NCBI RefSeq assembly: GCF_001424185.1
Contig: NZ_LMOM01000025.1
Coordinates: 1-26,389, forward strand
DNA: 26,389 nucleotides
DNA from: Deinococcus sp. Leaf326
GTDB lineage: Bacteria > Deinococcota > Deinococci > Deinococcales > Deinococcaceae
Direction: 5' to 3'
Positions 18,723 to 26,357 of this stretch are shown here, in pieces. How positions within the stretch are numbered: position 1 is the first letter of the stretch; the number at the start of each line of letters is the position of its first letter. A model generated the notes under the pieces. It worked only from the letters and a program-made list of their open reading frames with translations. It was not told the origin of the DNA and did no database searches. A program made the translations under genes and the position numbers.

Positions 18723-20732
18723 ATGACCACTAATCCTGCGGGCACCGCCGGGCCGACCTCGGGCAAGGACCGCGTCCAGAAATTCGGACGCTTCCTGAGC
18801 GCGATGGTCATGCCCAACATCGGTGCGTTCATCGCCTGGGGCCTGATCACGGCCCTCTTCATCCCGACCGGCTGGCTGCCCAATGAGCAGCTCGGCAAGC
18901 TCGTCGGCCCGATGATCACGTACCTCCTGCCGCTGCTCATCGCCTACACCGGCGGGCGCATCGTCGCCGACCACCGCGGCGGGGTGCTGGGCGCCATCGC
19001 GGCGATGGGCGTCATCGTGGGCACCGACATCCCCATGTTCATCGGCGCCATGATCATGGGCCCGCTGGGCGGCTGGGTCATCAAGCAGTTCGACCGCAAC
19101 GTGCAGCACCGCATCGCTCCCGGCTTCGAGATGCTGGTCAACAACTTCTCGGCCGGCATCATCGGGATGCTGCTCGCGATCCTGGGGTTCTTTGCGGTCG
19201 GGCCGGTCGTCGAACTGTTCAGCAAGGCCGTGGCCTCCGGCGTGCAGTTCCTGGTGAACGTGCACCTGCTGCCGCTCGTGTCGCTGCTCATCGAACCCGG
19301 TAAGATCCTCTTTCTCAACAACGCGATCAACCACGGCATCCTCACGCCGCTGGGCACCGCGCAGGCGCAGGAGACCGGCAAGTCCATCTACTTCCTGCTC
19401 GAAGCCAACCCCGGCCCCGGCCTGGGGCTGCTGCTGGCCTACTGGGTCTTCGCCAAGGGCAGCATCCGCAGCTCGGCGCCCGGCGCGGCCATCATCCACT
19501 TCCTGGGCGGCATCCACGAGGTCTACTTCCCCTACGTCCTCATGCGCCCCATTCTGCTGCTGGGGGTCATCGCGGGCGGCATGTCCGGCGTGGCGACCCT
19601 GGTGGCCCTAAACGGCGGTCTGGTCTCGGCCTCCTCGCCCGGCAGCATCTTCGCCATCCTGGCCCTGACCCCGCGTGGTGGCTACTTCGCCAACATCGCG
19701 GCCGTGGTGGTGGCCGCCGCCGTGTCCTTCCTGGTTTCGGCGGTGTTCCTGCGCGGCGCGTCCTACACCGAGGACGACCTCGCCAGTGCCCAGGCCGACT
19801 CGCGCGCCAACAAGGGCGGACCTGCCGTGGGCGCTCCGGCCCTGGCCTCGGCCGGCCCCGCCATCGGTGAGGGCGGCGCGGTGCGCAAGGTGGTCTTCGC
19901 CTGCGACGCCGGCATGGGCTCGAGCGCGATGGGTGCCACGGGCTTCCGCAAGAAGGTGCAGGCTGCCGGCCTGCCCATCGAAGTGACCAACACCGCCATC
20001 GACGCGATTCCGGCCGACGCCGACATCGTGGTCACGCAGCAGAACCTGACCTCGCGCGCGCGCGCCAAGGCCCCGCAGGCCCGGCACGTGTCCATCGACA
20101 ACTTCATCGGCAACCCCATCTACGACCGCATGGTCACCGAGCTTCAGGCAAGCGCCCAGGCGACCCAGGTGCCCGCACCTGCCGTCAGCGCGCAGACCGC
20201 GCCGGTCCACACGGCGCACACGCTGCACGCCGCTCCGGGCGTGAGCGCGGCCACCGCCCTCGCGGGCGCGGGTACCATGGGCACCTCTGCGGCGGTCCCC
20301 CAGGGCAAGGGCGATGTCCTGCGCCGCGAGAACATCGTGCTGGGGCTGGGCAGCGTGGCCCGCGACCAGGCCGTGGTCCGCGCGGGCGAACAGCTCGTGA
20401 AGTCCGGCTACGTGTCGTCCGACTACGTGCCCGCCATGCTGGAGCGCGAGAAGGTCGTCAGCACCTACATCGGCAACGGCATCGCCATCCCGCACGGTGT
20501 GGGCGCGGCCAAGGCGGCCATCAAGACGAGCGGCATCGTGGTGAACCAGTACCCCGACGGCGTGGACTTCGACGGTGAGCGCGCCTACCTCGTCATCGGC
20601 ATCGCTGGGGCGGGCGACGAACACCTCCAGATCCTGTCGCGCATCGCCGACGCGCTTGAGGACGAGGCCACCGTGATGCGTCTGGCACGCACCCGGGACG
20701 CCGACGAGATCTACCGCACGTTCACGTCCTGA
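18723..20732 (+). CDS. mtlA: PTS mannitol transporter IICBA
   Basis: This 669-residue membrane protein imports mannitol as mannitol-1-phosphate. The IIC domain (about 15-345) has RFLSAMVMPNIGAFIAWG at its start and the substrate motif GGIHEVYFPYVLM (262-274). The IIB domain (about 386-475) has CDAGMGSSAMGA with Cys394. An Ala/Pro/Thr/His-rich linker (about 476-530) leads to IIA (about 532-669) with GNGIAIPHG and His591. The order C-B-A is as in E. coli MtlA. ATG 18723 follows AAGGAG (18710-18715) with 7 bases between. mtlD follows after a terminator. Confidence 0.97.
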   Translation: MTTNPAGTAGPTSGKDRVQKFGRFLSAMVMPNIGAFIAWGLITALFIPTGWLPNEQLGKLVGPMITYLLPLLIAYTGGRIVADHRGGVLGAIAAMGVIVGTDIPMFIGAMIMGPLGGWVIKQFDRNVQHRIAPGFEMLVNNFSAGIIGMLLAILGFFAVGPVVELFSKAVASGVQFLVNVHLLPLVSLLIEPGKILFLNNAINHGILTPLGTAQAQETGKSIYFLLEANPGPGLGLLLAYWVFAKGSIRSSAPGAAIIHFLGGIHEVYFPYVLMRPILLLGVIAGGMSGVATLVALNGGLVSASSPGSIFAILALTPRGGYFANIAAVVVAAAVSFLVSAVFLRGASYTEDDLASAQADSRANKGGPAVGAPALASAGPAIGEGGAVRKVVFACDAGMGSSAMGATGFRKKVQAAGLPIEVTNTAIDAIPADADIVVTQQNLTSRARAKAPQARHVSIDNFIGNPIYDRMVTELQASAQATQVPAPAVSAQTAPVHTAHTLHAAPGVSAATALAGAGTMGTSAAVPQGKGDVLRRENIVLGLGSVARDQAVVRAGEQLVKSGYVSSDYVPAMLEREKVVSTYIGNGIAIPHGVGAAKAAIKTSGIVVNQYPDGVDFDGERAYLVIGIAGAGDEHLQILSRIADALEDEATVMRLARTRDADEIYRTFTS

Positions 20733-20751
20733 CAAGCGGAACCAGGGAAGG

Positions 20752-20787
20752 GGGTGGCCGGGCCAGTGAGGCCGGCCACCCTTTTTT
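20752..20787 (+). terminator. Intrinsic terminator after mtlA
   Basis: GGGTGGCCGG (20752-20761) pairs with CCGGCCACCC (20772-20781) as a perfect 10-bp stem, followed directly by TTTTTT. It lies 19 bases after the mtlA stop and before mtlD, so it should lower or separate mtlD expression. Confidence 0.9.
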
Positions 20788-20850
20788 CGTCGTTCATGGC
20801 TGGCCGGCCCGCCGAAACGGCGCGGTACAGTCACCACAAGGAGGCACGTC

Positions 20851-22044
20851 ATGACCACAACTTCGTCCACCGGGAATCAGCCGCAGTCCACCGTCAGCCA
20901 GCCCACCGCCATCCAGTTCGGGGCCGGCAACATCGGGCGCGGCTTCATCGGCGCCCTGCTGGCGCACAGCGGGTACCGCGTGGTGTTCGCCGACATCAAC
21001 GAGGCGGTCATCAGTGCCCTGCGCGACCAGGGGCGCTACACGGTGCAGGTGCTTGATGTCGAGCGCCGCAGCGAGGAGGTGACCGGCGTGACCGGCATCC
21101 TCTCGAACGGCCCCGAGATCGTGCCGGCCATCGCGCAGGCGAGCCTCATCACCACGGCGGTCGGTCCCAACGTCCTGAAGATCATCGCGCCCACCCTGGC
21201 GCGCGGCATCGAGGAACGGGCGCGGGTGGGCGCGGGCGACCTGAACATCATCGCCTGCGAGAACATGGTGGGGGCCAGCTCCTTCCTCAAGGAGCAGGTC
21301 GAATCGCATCTCTCGGAAGAGGGCCAGCGCTACGCGGACGAGCATGTGGGCTTCCCGAACTCCTCGGTGGATCGCATCGTGCCGCCATTCTCCGGTGAGA
21401 ACCTGCTCGACGTGGGTGTAGAGGCCTTCTACGAGTGGATCGTCGAGCGTCCGGCCTTCAAGGGACCGGTACCCGACATCACGGGCATGAAGCTCACCGA
21501 CAATCTGGTGGCCTACGTGCAGCGCAAGCTCTTCACCCTGAACAATGGGCACGCCGTCGCCGCGTATCTGGGCGTGCGTAAAGGGCTGGACACCATCGAA
21601 GCCAGCATGAACGATCCCGAGATCGCGGCCGAGGTGCGCGCGGCGATGGAGCAGAGCGGTGCGGCCCTGGTGCGGCGCTACGGCTTCGACCCCGCCGAGC
21701 ACGCGGCGTACATCGACAAGATCGGTGCGCGGTTCCGCAATCCGCACATCCGCGACGAGGTCCTGCGCGTGGGCCGTGAGCCGCTGCGCAAGCTGGGGGC
21801 CAGTGACCGCATCATCGGTCCGGCCCGTATGGCCGCCGAGTACGGCCTGCCGGTGGACGCCCTGCTGCGCGGCGCGGCGGCGGCCCTGCGCTACGACAAC
21901 CCTGCCGATCCGCAGTCGGTCCAGCTTCAGGCCCTCGTCAAGGAACGTGGCCTGGAGGCCGCCGTGACCGAGGCGACCGGCCTGGAGGCTGGGAGCGACC
22001 TGCACCGCGGCATCGTCGAGGCGTACCGGGTGCTGGAAGAGTAG
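20851..22044 (+). CDS. mtlD: Mannitol-1-phosphate 5-dehydrogenase
   Basis: This 397-residue enzyme oxidises mannitol-1-phosphate to fructose-6-phosphate with NAD. The cofactor motif FGAGNIGRGFIG is at 23-34. ACENMVGASSFLK, VGFPNSSVDRIVPP and KLTDNLVAYVQRKLFTLNNGHA are typical of the long-chain mannitol dehydrogenase family, including the Lys/Asn/His of the active site. An extra N-terminal stretch of about 18 polar residues (Thr, Ser, Gln) precedes the fold. ATG 20851 has AAGGAGG (20838-20844) 6 bases upstream. A TACAGT box at 20826-20831 may belong to its own promoter, because a strong terminator separates it from mtlA. Confidence 0.97.
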   Translation: MTTTSSTGNQPQSTVSQPTAIQFGAGNIGRGFIGALLAHSGYRVVFADINEAVISALRDQGRYTVQVLDVERRSEEVTGVTGILSNGPEIVPAIAQASLITTAVGPNVLKIIAPTLARGIEERARVGAGDLNIIACENMVGASSFLKEQVESHLSEEGQRYADEHVGFPNSSVDRIVPPFSGENLLDVGVEAFYEWIVERPAFKGPVPDITGMKLTDNLVAYVQRKLFTLNNGHAVAAYLGVRKGLDTIEASMNDPEIAAEVRAAMEQSGAALVRRYGFDPAEHAAYIDKIGARFRNPHIRDEVLRVGREPLRKLGASDRIIGPARMAAEYGLPVDALLRGAAAALRYDNPADPQSVQLQALVKERGLEAAVTEATGLEAGSDLHRGIVEAYRVLEE

Positions 22045-22133
22045 AGAGGGGGTGGGGCCGGGCGTCCCCGGTCTCCGCACTCCCTAAATTCCCTGTGAAC
22101 GGCCCGGTCCTCCCACCTCGCCGCCGGCCCGCG

Positions 22134-22139
22134 TAGCAT
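22134..22139 (+). promoter_or_regulatory. Leaderless -10 box for HPr (TAGCAT)
   Basis: TAGCAT lies 6 bases before ATG 22146 and there is no Shine-Dalgarno sequence. Confidence 0.6.
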
Positions 22140-22145
22140 GGCGCC

Positions 22146-22415
22146 ATGATCGAACGCAGCTTCCGTATGACCGATCCGCAGGGGATGCACGCCCGCCCGG
22201 CCAGCGCCGTGGTCAAGGTCGCCAAGGGGTTTTCCAGCGACCTGACCCTCATCGCCGAGGACTCGGTGAGCCTCAAGAACATGATGAAGATCCTCAGCCA
22301 GGGCATCCAGCCCGGCACGGCCTTCACGGTGCAGGCCAGCGGCGAGGACGAGTCGGCGGCCATCCAGGCCATCGCCGACGTCCTGAAAAATGAGGGACTG
22401 GCCGAAGAAGCCTGA
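22146..22415 (+). CDS. ptsH: Phosphocarrier protein HPr
   Basis: This 89-residue HPr passes phosphate from EI to IIA domains. The active site is His15 in [11 protein letters not shown]. Around the usual regulatory serine (KSIMGVMSLG in Bacillus, Ser46) the sequence reads KNMMKILSQG, with Asn45 in the serine's place, so HPr kinase control is not expected. No separate EI gene is near; the EI domain of the fruB fusion may serve it. This is the second HPr in the window. It has its own -10 box 6 bases upstream. Confidence 0.95.
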   Translation: MIERSFRMTDPQGMHARPASAVVKVAKGFSSDLTLIAEDSVSLKNMMKILSQGIQPGTAFTVQASGEDESAAIQAIADVLKNEGLAEEA

Positions 22416-22528
22416 GTCCGGCATAGGGGGTGCGGTCCTGTCGCAGGCCGTGCCTCCCGCTATTTGGCCTGATCTGCGGAAAGACTGGGCGCGGTGACGC
22501 TCCTTCGGCCGCCTGGAAGTGTTCTTCC

Positions 22529-22558
22529 TGTTCAGTTCTGAGCGCTTCTGAACATTTC
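22529..22558. promoter_or_regulatory. Tandem decamer operator upstream of the DeoR-family gene
   Basis: Three head-to-tail 10-mers: TGTTCAGTTC (22529), TGAGCGCTTC (22539) and TGAACATTTC (22549). They fit TGWNCANTTC and match those at the fru promoter. The outer parts also form a dyad, TGTTCAG and CTGAACA 12 bases apart. They cover about -46 to -17 relative to the predicted start, overlapping the -35 region, which suggests autoregulation. Confidence 0.6.
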
Positions 22559-22562
22559 GCCG

Positions 22563-22568
22563 TATGCT
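22563..22568 (+). promoter_or_regulatory. -10 box for the DeoR-family gene (TATGCT)
   Basis: TATGCT lies 8 bases before ATG 22577. No Shine-Dalgarno sequence is present, so the RNA is leaderless or nearly so. Confidence 0.55.
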
Positions 22569-22576
22569 GGCGGGAC

Positions 22577-23395
22577 ATGACGGCTCCTCTCGCGGAAGAA
22601 CGGCTTTCGCGCATCCTTGATCTCCTCTCCGCGCGGGGTCCGCTGCGCACCACGGCCATCACGGCCCAGCTGGGGGTCAGCGGTGCGACGGTCCGGCGTG
22701 ACCTCGATACCCTGGCGCGGCGAGGCCTGATCCGCAAGGTGCACGGCGGCGCGGCCCTTGTCAGCCAAGACCAGCAGTACCGTGACCGTCAGGAACTCCG
22801 GCAGCCCGGCAAGGAGCGACTGGCCGAACTGGCCGCGACGCTCATCGCTCCGGGCCAGACGGTGTACCTCGACGCCGGGACCACCGCGCGGCAGCTCGCG
22901 CAGGCGCTGCGCCGCACGCCGGCCCTGACCCGCACACTGCGGGTGGTGACGCACGGCCTGGACGTGGCGTACGAGCTCAACGGCGAATGCTCGCTGTACG
23001 TCGTCGGCGGCGAGGTCTACACGAGCACCTACAGCCTCACCGGTCCCGACGCGCTTGCGGCCATCGGGCGCTACAACTACGACCTGTTCTTCGTGGGCTG
23101 CACGAGCATCGATCCCTCGGGCCACCTGACCAACAGCAACCTGCCGGAGGCGGGCCAGAAGACGGCGATCATGGCCCGCTCGCGCCGCAGCGTCCTCATC
23201 GCCGACGGCAGCAAGTGGGGTCATGCGGGGTTCGCCTCCTTCGCAGCCTTCGGTGACCTGGAGGCCTGGGTCACCGATCAGGCGCCGCCCGAGGCCCAGG
23301 CGGCGTTCGGAGCGGCTGGCGTGCCGGTGCTGTGCGCCGACGCCCCGGATACTCCAGCGCGGGGCGCGTGGCCGCAACCGGTGGGGGCGCCGTGA
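22577..23395 (+). CDS. DeoR-family transcriptional regulator, probable fru/PTS repressor
   Basis: This 272-residue protein has a DeoR helix-turn-helix at about 6-60 ([20 protein letters not shown], then [28 protein letters not shown]). The C-terminal sugar-phosphate-sensing domain (about 75-240) has the family marks [24 protein letters not shown] and [11 protein letters not shown]. The DeoR sensor domain usually binds phosphosugars; fructose-1-phosphate is the natural guess given the neighbours. The frame is open from 22430, but ATG 22577 fits the family start and has a TATGCT box 8 bases upstream. Its last bases overlap the next gene as GTGA. Confidence 0.93.
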   Translation: MTAPLAEERLSRILDLLSARGPLRTTAITAQLGVSGATVRRDLDTLARRGLIRKVHGGAALVSQDQQYRDRQELRQPGKERLAELAATLIAPGQTVYLDAGTTARQLAQALRRTPALTRTLRVVTHGLDVAYELNGECSLYVVGGEVYTSTYSLTGPDALAAIGRYNYDLFFVGCTSIDPSGHLTNSNLPEAGQKTAIMARSRRSVLIADGSKWGHAGFASFAAFGDLEAWVTDQAPPEAQAAFGAAGVPVLCADAPDTPARGAWPQPVGAP

Positions 23396-24366
23396 ACGGA
23401 TTGCCCGAACAGGCCGGGTCCGGCGGGCGGCTGCCCATCGTCGTGGTCGGCGGGTTCCTGGGGGCAGGCAAGACGACGCTGGTCAACCACCTCATCCGCT
23501 CGTTGCCATACCGCCTGGGTGTCATCGTCAATGAGTTCGGCGTGGTCGGGGTGGACGGTGCCCTCATCGAACGCCTGCAGGACGACGTGACCGAGCTCAC
23601 CGCCGGCTGCCTGTGCTGTACGGGCCGGGACGACCTCGTGCGGGCCCTCGTCGAGATCGGCCTGCGGCCGCAGAAGCCCGACGCCGTCATTATCGAACTC
23701 AGTGGGGTGGCCGACCCGACGCCGGTTCTGGCGACCCTGCTCGACCGGGCCGTGCGCGCCGCATTCAGGGTGGTGACGCTGGTGGCCGTCGTGGACGCCC
23801 GTCACGTCCTCACTACCCTGCGCGACCACCCCGAGGCGGCCCGGCAGCTCGCCTACGCCGGGGTCGTCGTCCTGAACAAGACCGACGTCGCCGACCCCGC
23901 GCAGCTCGCCCACGCCGAGGACGTCCTGCGCGGCGTCAATCCGCTGGCCCGCCTCGTGCGTGTCGAGCGGGGCCAGATTGACGCGGCGGCGCTGCTCGGG
24001 CGCGACGACTTCGGTGGCCGCGCCGCGCCAGTTCCGGCCGACGAACCGGCGGTCCACACTCCAGACCTGCGGTCCTTCGTGCTGCGCGCCGGACGACCAC
24101 TGGACCCCTACGCCTGGCAGCGCTTCATGACCACGTATCTGCTCCGCCGCCCCGCCGAGGTATTGCGGGCCAAAGGCTTTCTCGATCTGTACGGCTATCC
24201 GCAGCGCGTCGTCTTTCAGGCAGTGCGCGACCTGTTCACCGCCGACGCCTGGGAAGCGGGCGACGGGCACAGCGAACTTGTGGTCATCGGGCGGGGCCTC
24301 GACCGCCAGGAGTACGAGGAGGCCTTTGCGGCGTGCATGGTTCCGGATAGCCTGCCCGGAGCCTGA
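23392..24366 (+). CDS. CobW/COG0523 family GTPase, probable metallochaperone
   Basis: This 324-residue G3E-family GTPase has Walker [12 protein letters not shown] (20-30), NEFGVVGVD (48-55), the metal-binding motif CLCC (73-76), SGVADP (104-109) and NKTD (162-165). The C-terminal CobW domain covers about 225-320 ([20 protein letters not shown], then [20 protein letters not shown]). COG0523 proteins deliver or insert metals, often zinc, but the metal here is unknown and no Zur box was recognised. The GTG start at 23392 overlaps the DeoR stop as GTGA, indicating translational coupling. The frame is open from 23332, inside the DeoR gene. Confidence 0.93.
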   Translation: MNGLPEQAGSGGRLPIVVVGGFLGAGKTTLVNHLIRSLPYRLGVIVNEFGVVGVDGALIERLQDDVTELTAGCLCCTGRDDLVRALVEIGLRPQKPDAVIIELSGVADPTPVLATLLDRAVRAAFRVVTLVAVVDARHVLTTLRDHPEAARQLAYAGVVVLNKTDVADPAQLAHAEDVLRGVNPLARLVRVERGQIDAAALLGRDDFGGRAAPVPADEPAVHTPDLRSFVLRAGRPLDPYAWQRFMTTYLLRRPAEVLRAKGFLDLYGYPQRVVFQAVRDLFTADAWEAGDGHSELVVIGRGLDRQEYEEAFAACMVPDSLPGA

Positions 24367-24435
24367 AGGTCCAATCTTAAAGAAAACCCGGCCTGCAGCC
24401 CACCGCCCTTCGCCTGGCCCGGAGCACAGTGGGGC

Positions 24436-24996
24436 ATGGACAGCCAGCTCAGCGATCAGATCGAAGTCGCCGTCAGCGATCACGACGCCCTCGAAGCGGC
24501 GGCCGATACGCTGCAGAGGCTCCTCAAGGGGGCCGAGGGCATCCTTCCCAGTAGTGTGCTCGATGCCCTCCACGGTGAGTTTCTCGGTCACCCGCTGCAC
24601 CCCATTCTCGTCCACCTGCCTCTGGGCGGCTGGATGCTCGCGGGCCTCCTCGATTTCATGCCCGGTGGGGACGAGCGGACTGCGCACGCGGCCGACGTGG
24701 TGCTTACCCTCAGCACCCTGGGAGCGGTGCCCACCATCGCCACCGGCTGGGTGGACTGGTCCAACACGCGTGGTCAGGCTCGCCGCACCGGCCTGATCCA
24801 CGGCGCGGTCAACGAGGTGGCCTTCCTGCTCAACGTTGGTTCCGTCGCCGCGCGTCGCCGGGGCAACCGGAGGCTGGGCAAGGCACTGTCGGGGGGAGCG
24901 CTGGGGCTGGCCGTGGCCGGCGGATTCCTGGGCGGGCAGCTTGTGTATGGCCATGGCCTAGGGGTGGGCCAGACGCTCGCCAAGCCCCAGGGGTAG
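24436..24996 (+). CDS. DUF2231 membrane protein
   Basis: This 186-residue protein has a soluble N-terminal part (1-50) and four predicted membrane segments (about 57-75, 86-107, 122-140, 152-171). It carries the DUF2231 signature GHPLHPILVHLPLGGW (51-66) and a second conserved histidine, His122, in LIHGAVNEVAFLLN. Histidines inside or next to membrane segments suggest heme or metal binding, but no function is established. ATG 24436 has a CACAGT box 5 bases upstream and no useful Shine-Dalgarno sequence. It lies 69 bases after the GTPase gene. Confidence 0.85.
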   Translation: MDSQLSDQIEVAVSDHDALEAAADTLQRLLKGAEGILPSSVLDALHGEFLGHPLHPILVHLPLGGWMLAGLLDFMPGGDERTAHAADVVLTLSTLGAVPTIATGWVDWSNTRGQARRTGLIHGAVNEVAFLLNVGSVAARRRGNRRLGKALSGGALGLAVAGGFLGGQLVYGHGLGVGQTLAKPQG

Positions 24997-25023
24997 CCGG
25001 AGAGAAGACCGGGGGCACAGGCT

Positions 25024-25029
25024 TATGCT
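25024..25029 (+). promoter_or_regulatory. Leaderless -10 box for the thioesterase gene (TATGCT)
   Basis: TATGCT lies exactly 6 bases before ATG 25036 and no Shine-Dalgarno sequence is present. Confidence 0.6.
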
Positions 25030-25035
25030 GCGTCC

Positions 25036-25512
25036 ATGACCCTGCATCCGGACCTGAACTTGCCCGCTCCCGAGAGCCTCGACCAGTCCACCCCCGAGGA
25101 GATCGCGGCGGGCCTCAACGGTCCGCAGGGCACCGGCCTCAGTGGCACCCTGGGCGAGCGACTGGGTATTCGCTACGTCTCGGCCTCCCGTGACCGCGTG
25201 GTCGCCCGGATGCCGGTCGAGGGCAACCGCCAGCCTGCCGGGCGCCTGCACGGCGGCGCCAGCCTTTCGCTCGCCGAGGAACTGGCGAGCGTCGGTTCCT
25301 GGCTCAACCTCGATCCCCGCAAGCAGGTGGCGGTGGGGGTGGACCTCAACGGCACCCATGTCCGGGGAGTGACCGGCGGCGAGGTCACCGGGGAGGCCAC
25401 CCTGGTCTACCGGGGCCGCAGCGTCATGGTCTGGAGCATCGAGATCCGTGACGAGAAGGGCCGGACCACCAGCCTCATGCGCTGCACCTGCAACGTCGTC
25501 AACGTTGGCTGA
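25036..25512 (+). CDS. PaaI/MenI-type hotdog thioesterase
   Basis: This 158-residue single hotdog protein hydrolyses acyl- or aryl-CoA thioesters by family analogy. It has the helix motif GRLHGGASLSLAEELAS with His72 and Glu81, the PaaI hallmark, preceded by ARMPVEGNRQP and followed by VGVDLNGTHVRG. About 35 residues (Pro/Glu/Gly-rich) precede the fold. It most resembles the 1,4-dihydroxy-2-naphthoyl-CoA hydrolase subgroup, but no menaquinone genes are near, so the substrate stays open. It is a single gene. Confidence 0.88.
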   Translation: MTLHPDLNLPAPESLDQSTPEEIAAGLNGPQGTGLSGTLGERLGIRYVSASRDRVVARMPVEGNRQPAGRLHGGASLSLAEELASVGSWLNLDPRKQVAVGVDLNGTHVRGVTGGEVTGEATLVYRGRSVMVWSIEIRDEKGRTTSLMRCTCNVVNVG

Positions 25513-25533
25513 GCAGCGGCGGGGGCCGGGTAT

Positions 25534-26214
25534 CTATAGGGTGTCGTGTGCGGTCTGTCCGGCGACCCAGTGCTCTCCGTCCTCGTCTCCTTCCCGCTTC
25601 CAGACCGGGACCTCGACTTTCAGCCGCTCGATCAGAAGGTCGCAGGCTTCGAGCGCCGCGCGGCGGTGGGGGCTCGCCACCCCGATCAGGATGCTGGCCT
25701 CGCCGGGCGTCAGGCGACCGGTGCGATGCTCTATATACACGCGCAGTTCGCCGTGTCGTTCCCGCGCCGCTGCCGCCGCGTCCTCCATGACCCGGCGGGC
25801 CAGCGGCGCGTACCCTTCGTACTCGATGAACTCCACGACTTTGCCCTGATTGGGGCTGCGGACCGTTCCAACAAAGTAGGCCTGCGCGCCGTACCGTTCC
25901 CGGATCAGAAAGTGGGCTGCGGTCTCCAGGTTCAGCGGCGCGGCAGTGACTTCGGCGTGGGTGTCCGCTCCGTCTTCGCTGCCTCCGGCAACGGGTGGCA
26001 GAAAGGCCACTTCGTCGTTCTCTCCCACCACCTGCTCGGGTGTGGCGTAGGTCTCGTTCACAGCCACCATGCAGCCCCGGAGACTCAGGCCATGTGCGGC
26101 CTCGATCTGTGCGGCGAGCTGGCGGACCGTCACTCCGGCAGGGGCGTCCAGCGTGAGCTCTCCCTGCCCCAATTCCCGCTTCAGGCGGGCAAAAAACACG
26201 GCTTTGACCTGCAT
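25534..26214 (-). CDS. Molybdopterin synthase MoaD-MoaE fusion
   Basis: This 226-residue protein combines both subunits of molybdopterin synthase. Residues 1-78 are MoaD (ubiquitin-like: VKAVFFARLKRELG, ending in FLPPVAGG with Gly77-Gly78). Residues about 90-226 are MoaE (AHFLIRERYGAQAYFVGTVR, then EFIEYEGYAPLARRVM, EHRTGRL and VEVPVWKRE with the catalytic lysine region). Free MoaD ends in Gly-Gly, which becomes a thiocarboxylate, so the fusion must be cut after Gly78, as described for mycobacterial MoaX. No other moa gene is in the window. ATG 26214 has a TAGCCT box (26226-26221) 6 bases upstream, again leaderless. Confidence 0.93.
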   Translation of the reverse strand: MQVKAVFFARLKRELGQGELTLDAPAGVTVRQLAAQIEAAHGLSLRGCMVAVNETYATPEQVVGENDEVAFLPPVAGGSEDGADTHAEVTAAPLNLETAAHFLIRERYGAQAYFVGTVRSPNQGKVVEFIEYEGYAPLARRVMEDAAAAARERHGELRVYIEHRTGRLTPGEASILIGVASPHRRAALEACDLLIERLKVEVPVWKREGDEDGEHWVAGQTAHDTL

Positions 26215-26220
26215 GGTCCG

Positions 26221-26226
26221 AGGCTA
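26221..26226 (-). promoter_or_regulatory. Leaderless -10 box for the MoaD-MoaE gene (TAGCCT)
   Basis: TAGCCT on the minus strand lies 6 bases before the ATG at 26214. Confidence 0.6.
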
Positions 26227-26273
26227 GCATTTCCCCTTTGCGCACACCCTCAACGGACCTTGAGGCGAAAGGG

Positions 26274-26302
26274 TTGACAGATTTCAGATTGGCCTGTATC
26301 TT
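26274..26302 (+). promoter_or_regulatory. Strong sigma70-type promoter (TTGACA - 17 - TATCTT)
   Basis: A perfect -35 box TTGACA (26274-26279), a 17-base spacer and -10 TATCTT (26297-26302). The predicted start is about 26309, exactly at a small hairpin GCCTC-GGTT-GAGGC (26309-26322). TTGAGGCG occurs before the promoter (about 26260) and again in the hairpin. It drives a gene or RNA lying mostly beyond the window. Confidence 0.8.
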
Positions 26303-26329
26303 TTCTGAGCCTCGGTTGAGGCGCGGTGC

Positions 26330-26347
26330 ATGACAAACGAAGCGTAA
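26330..26347 (+). other. Possible five-codon leader ORF (MTNEA)
   Basis: ATG 26330 opens a frame of five codons ending in TAA (26345-26347), about 20 bases after the predicted RNA start. It may be chance, or a leader peptide before the frame at 26358. Confidence 0.2.
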
Positions 26348-26357
26348 CAAGTGAGAG

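Noticed and set aside
22051..22077. GC-rich hairpin after mtlD as a terminator
   Set aside because: The stem is short (about 7 bp with a wobble), alternative pairings exist and no T-run follows.
19608..22080. Long minus-strand frames opposite mtlA and mtlD
   Set aside because: They show Gly/His/Arg/Asp-rich shadow composition; MtlA and MtlD on the plus strand are certain.
22515..22528. Small hairpin GGAAG-TGTT-CTTCC as a ptsH terminator
   Set aside because: It is only 5 bp, lacks a T-run, and lies 100 bases after the ptsH stop next to the DeoR operator.
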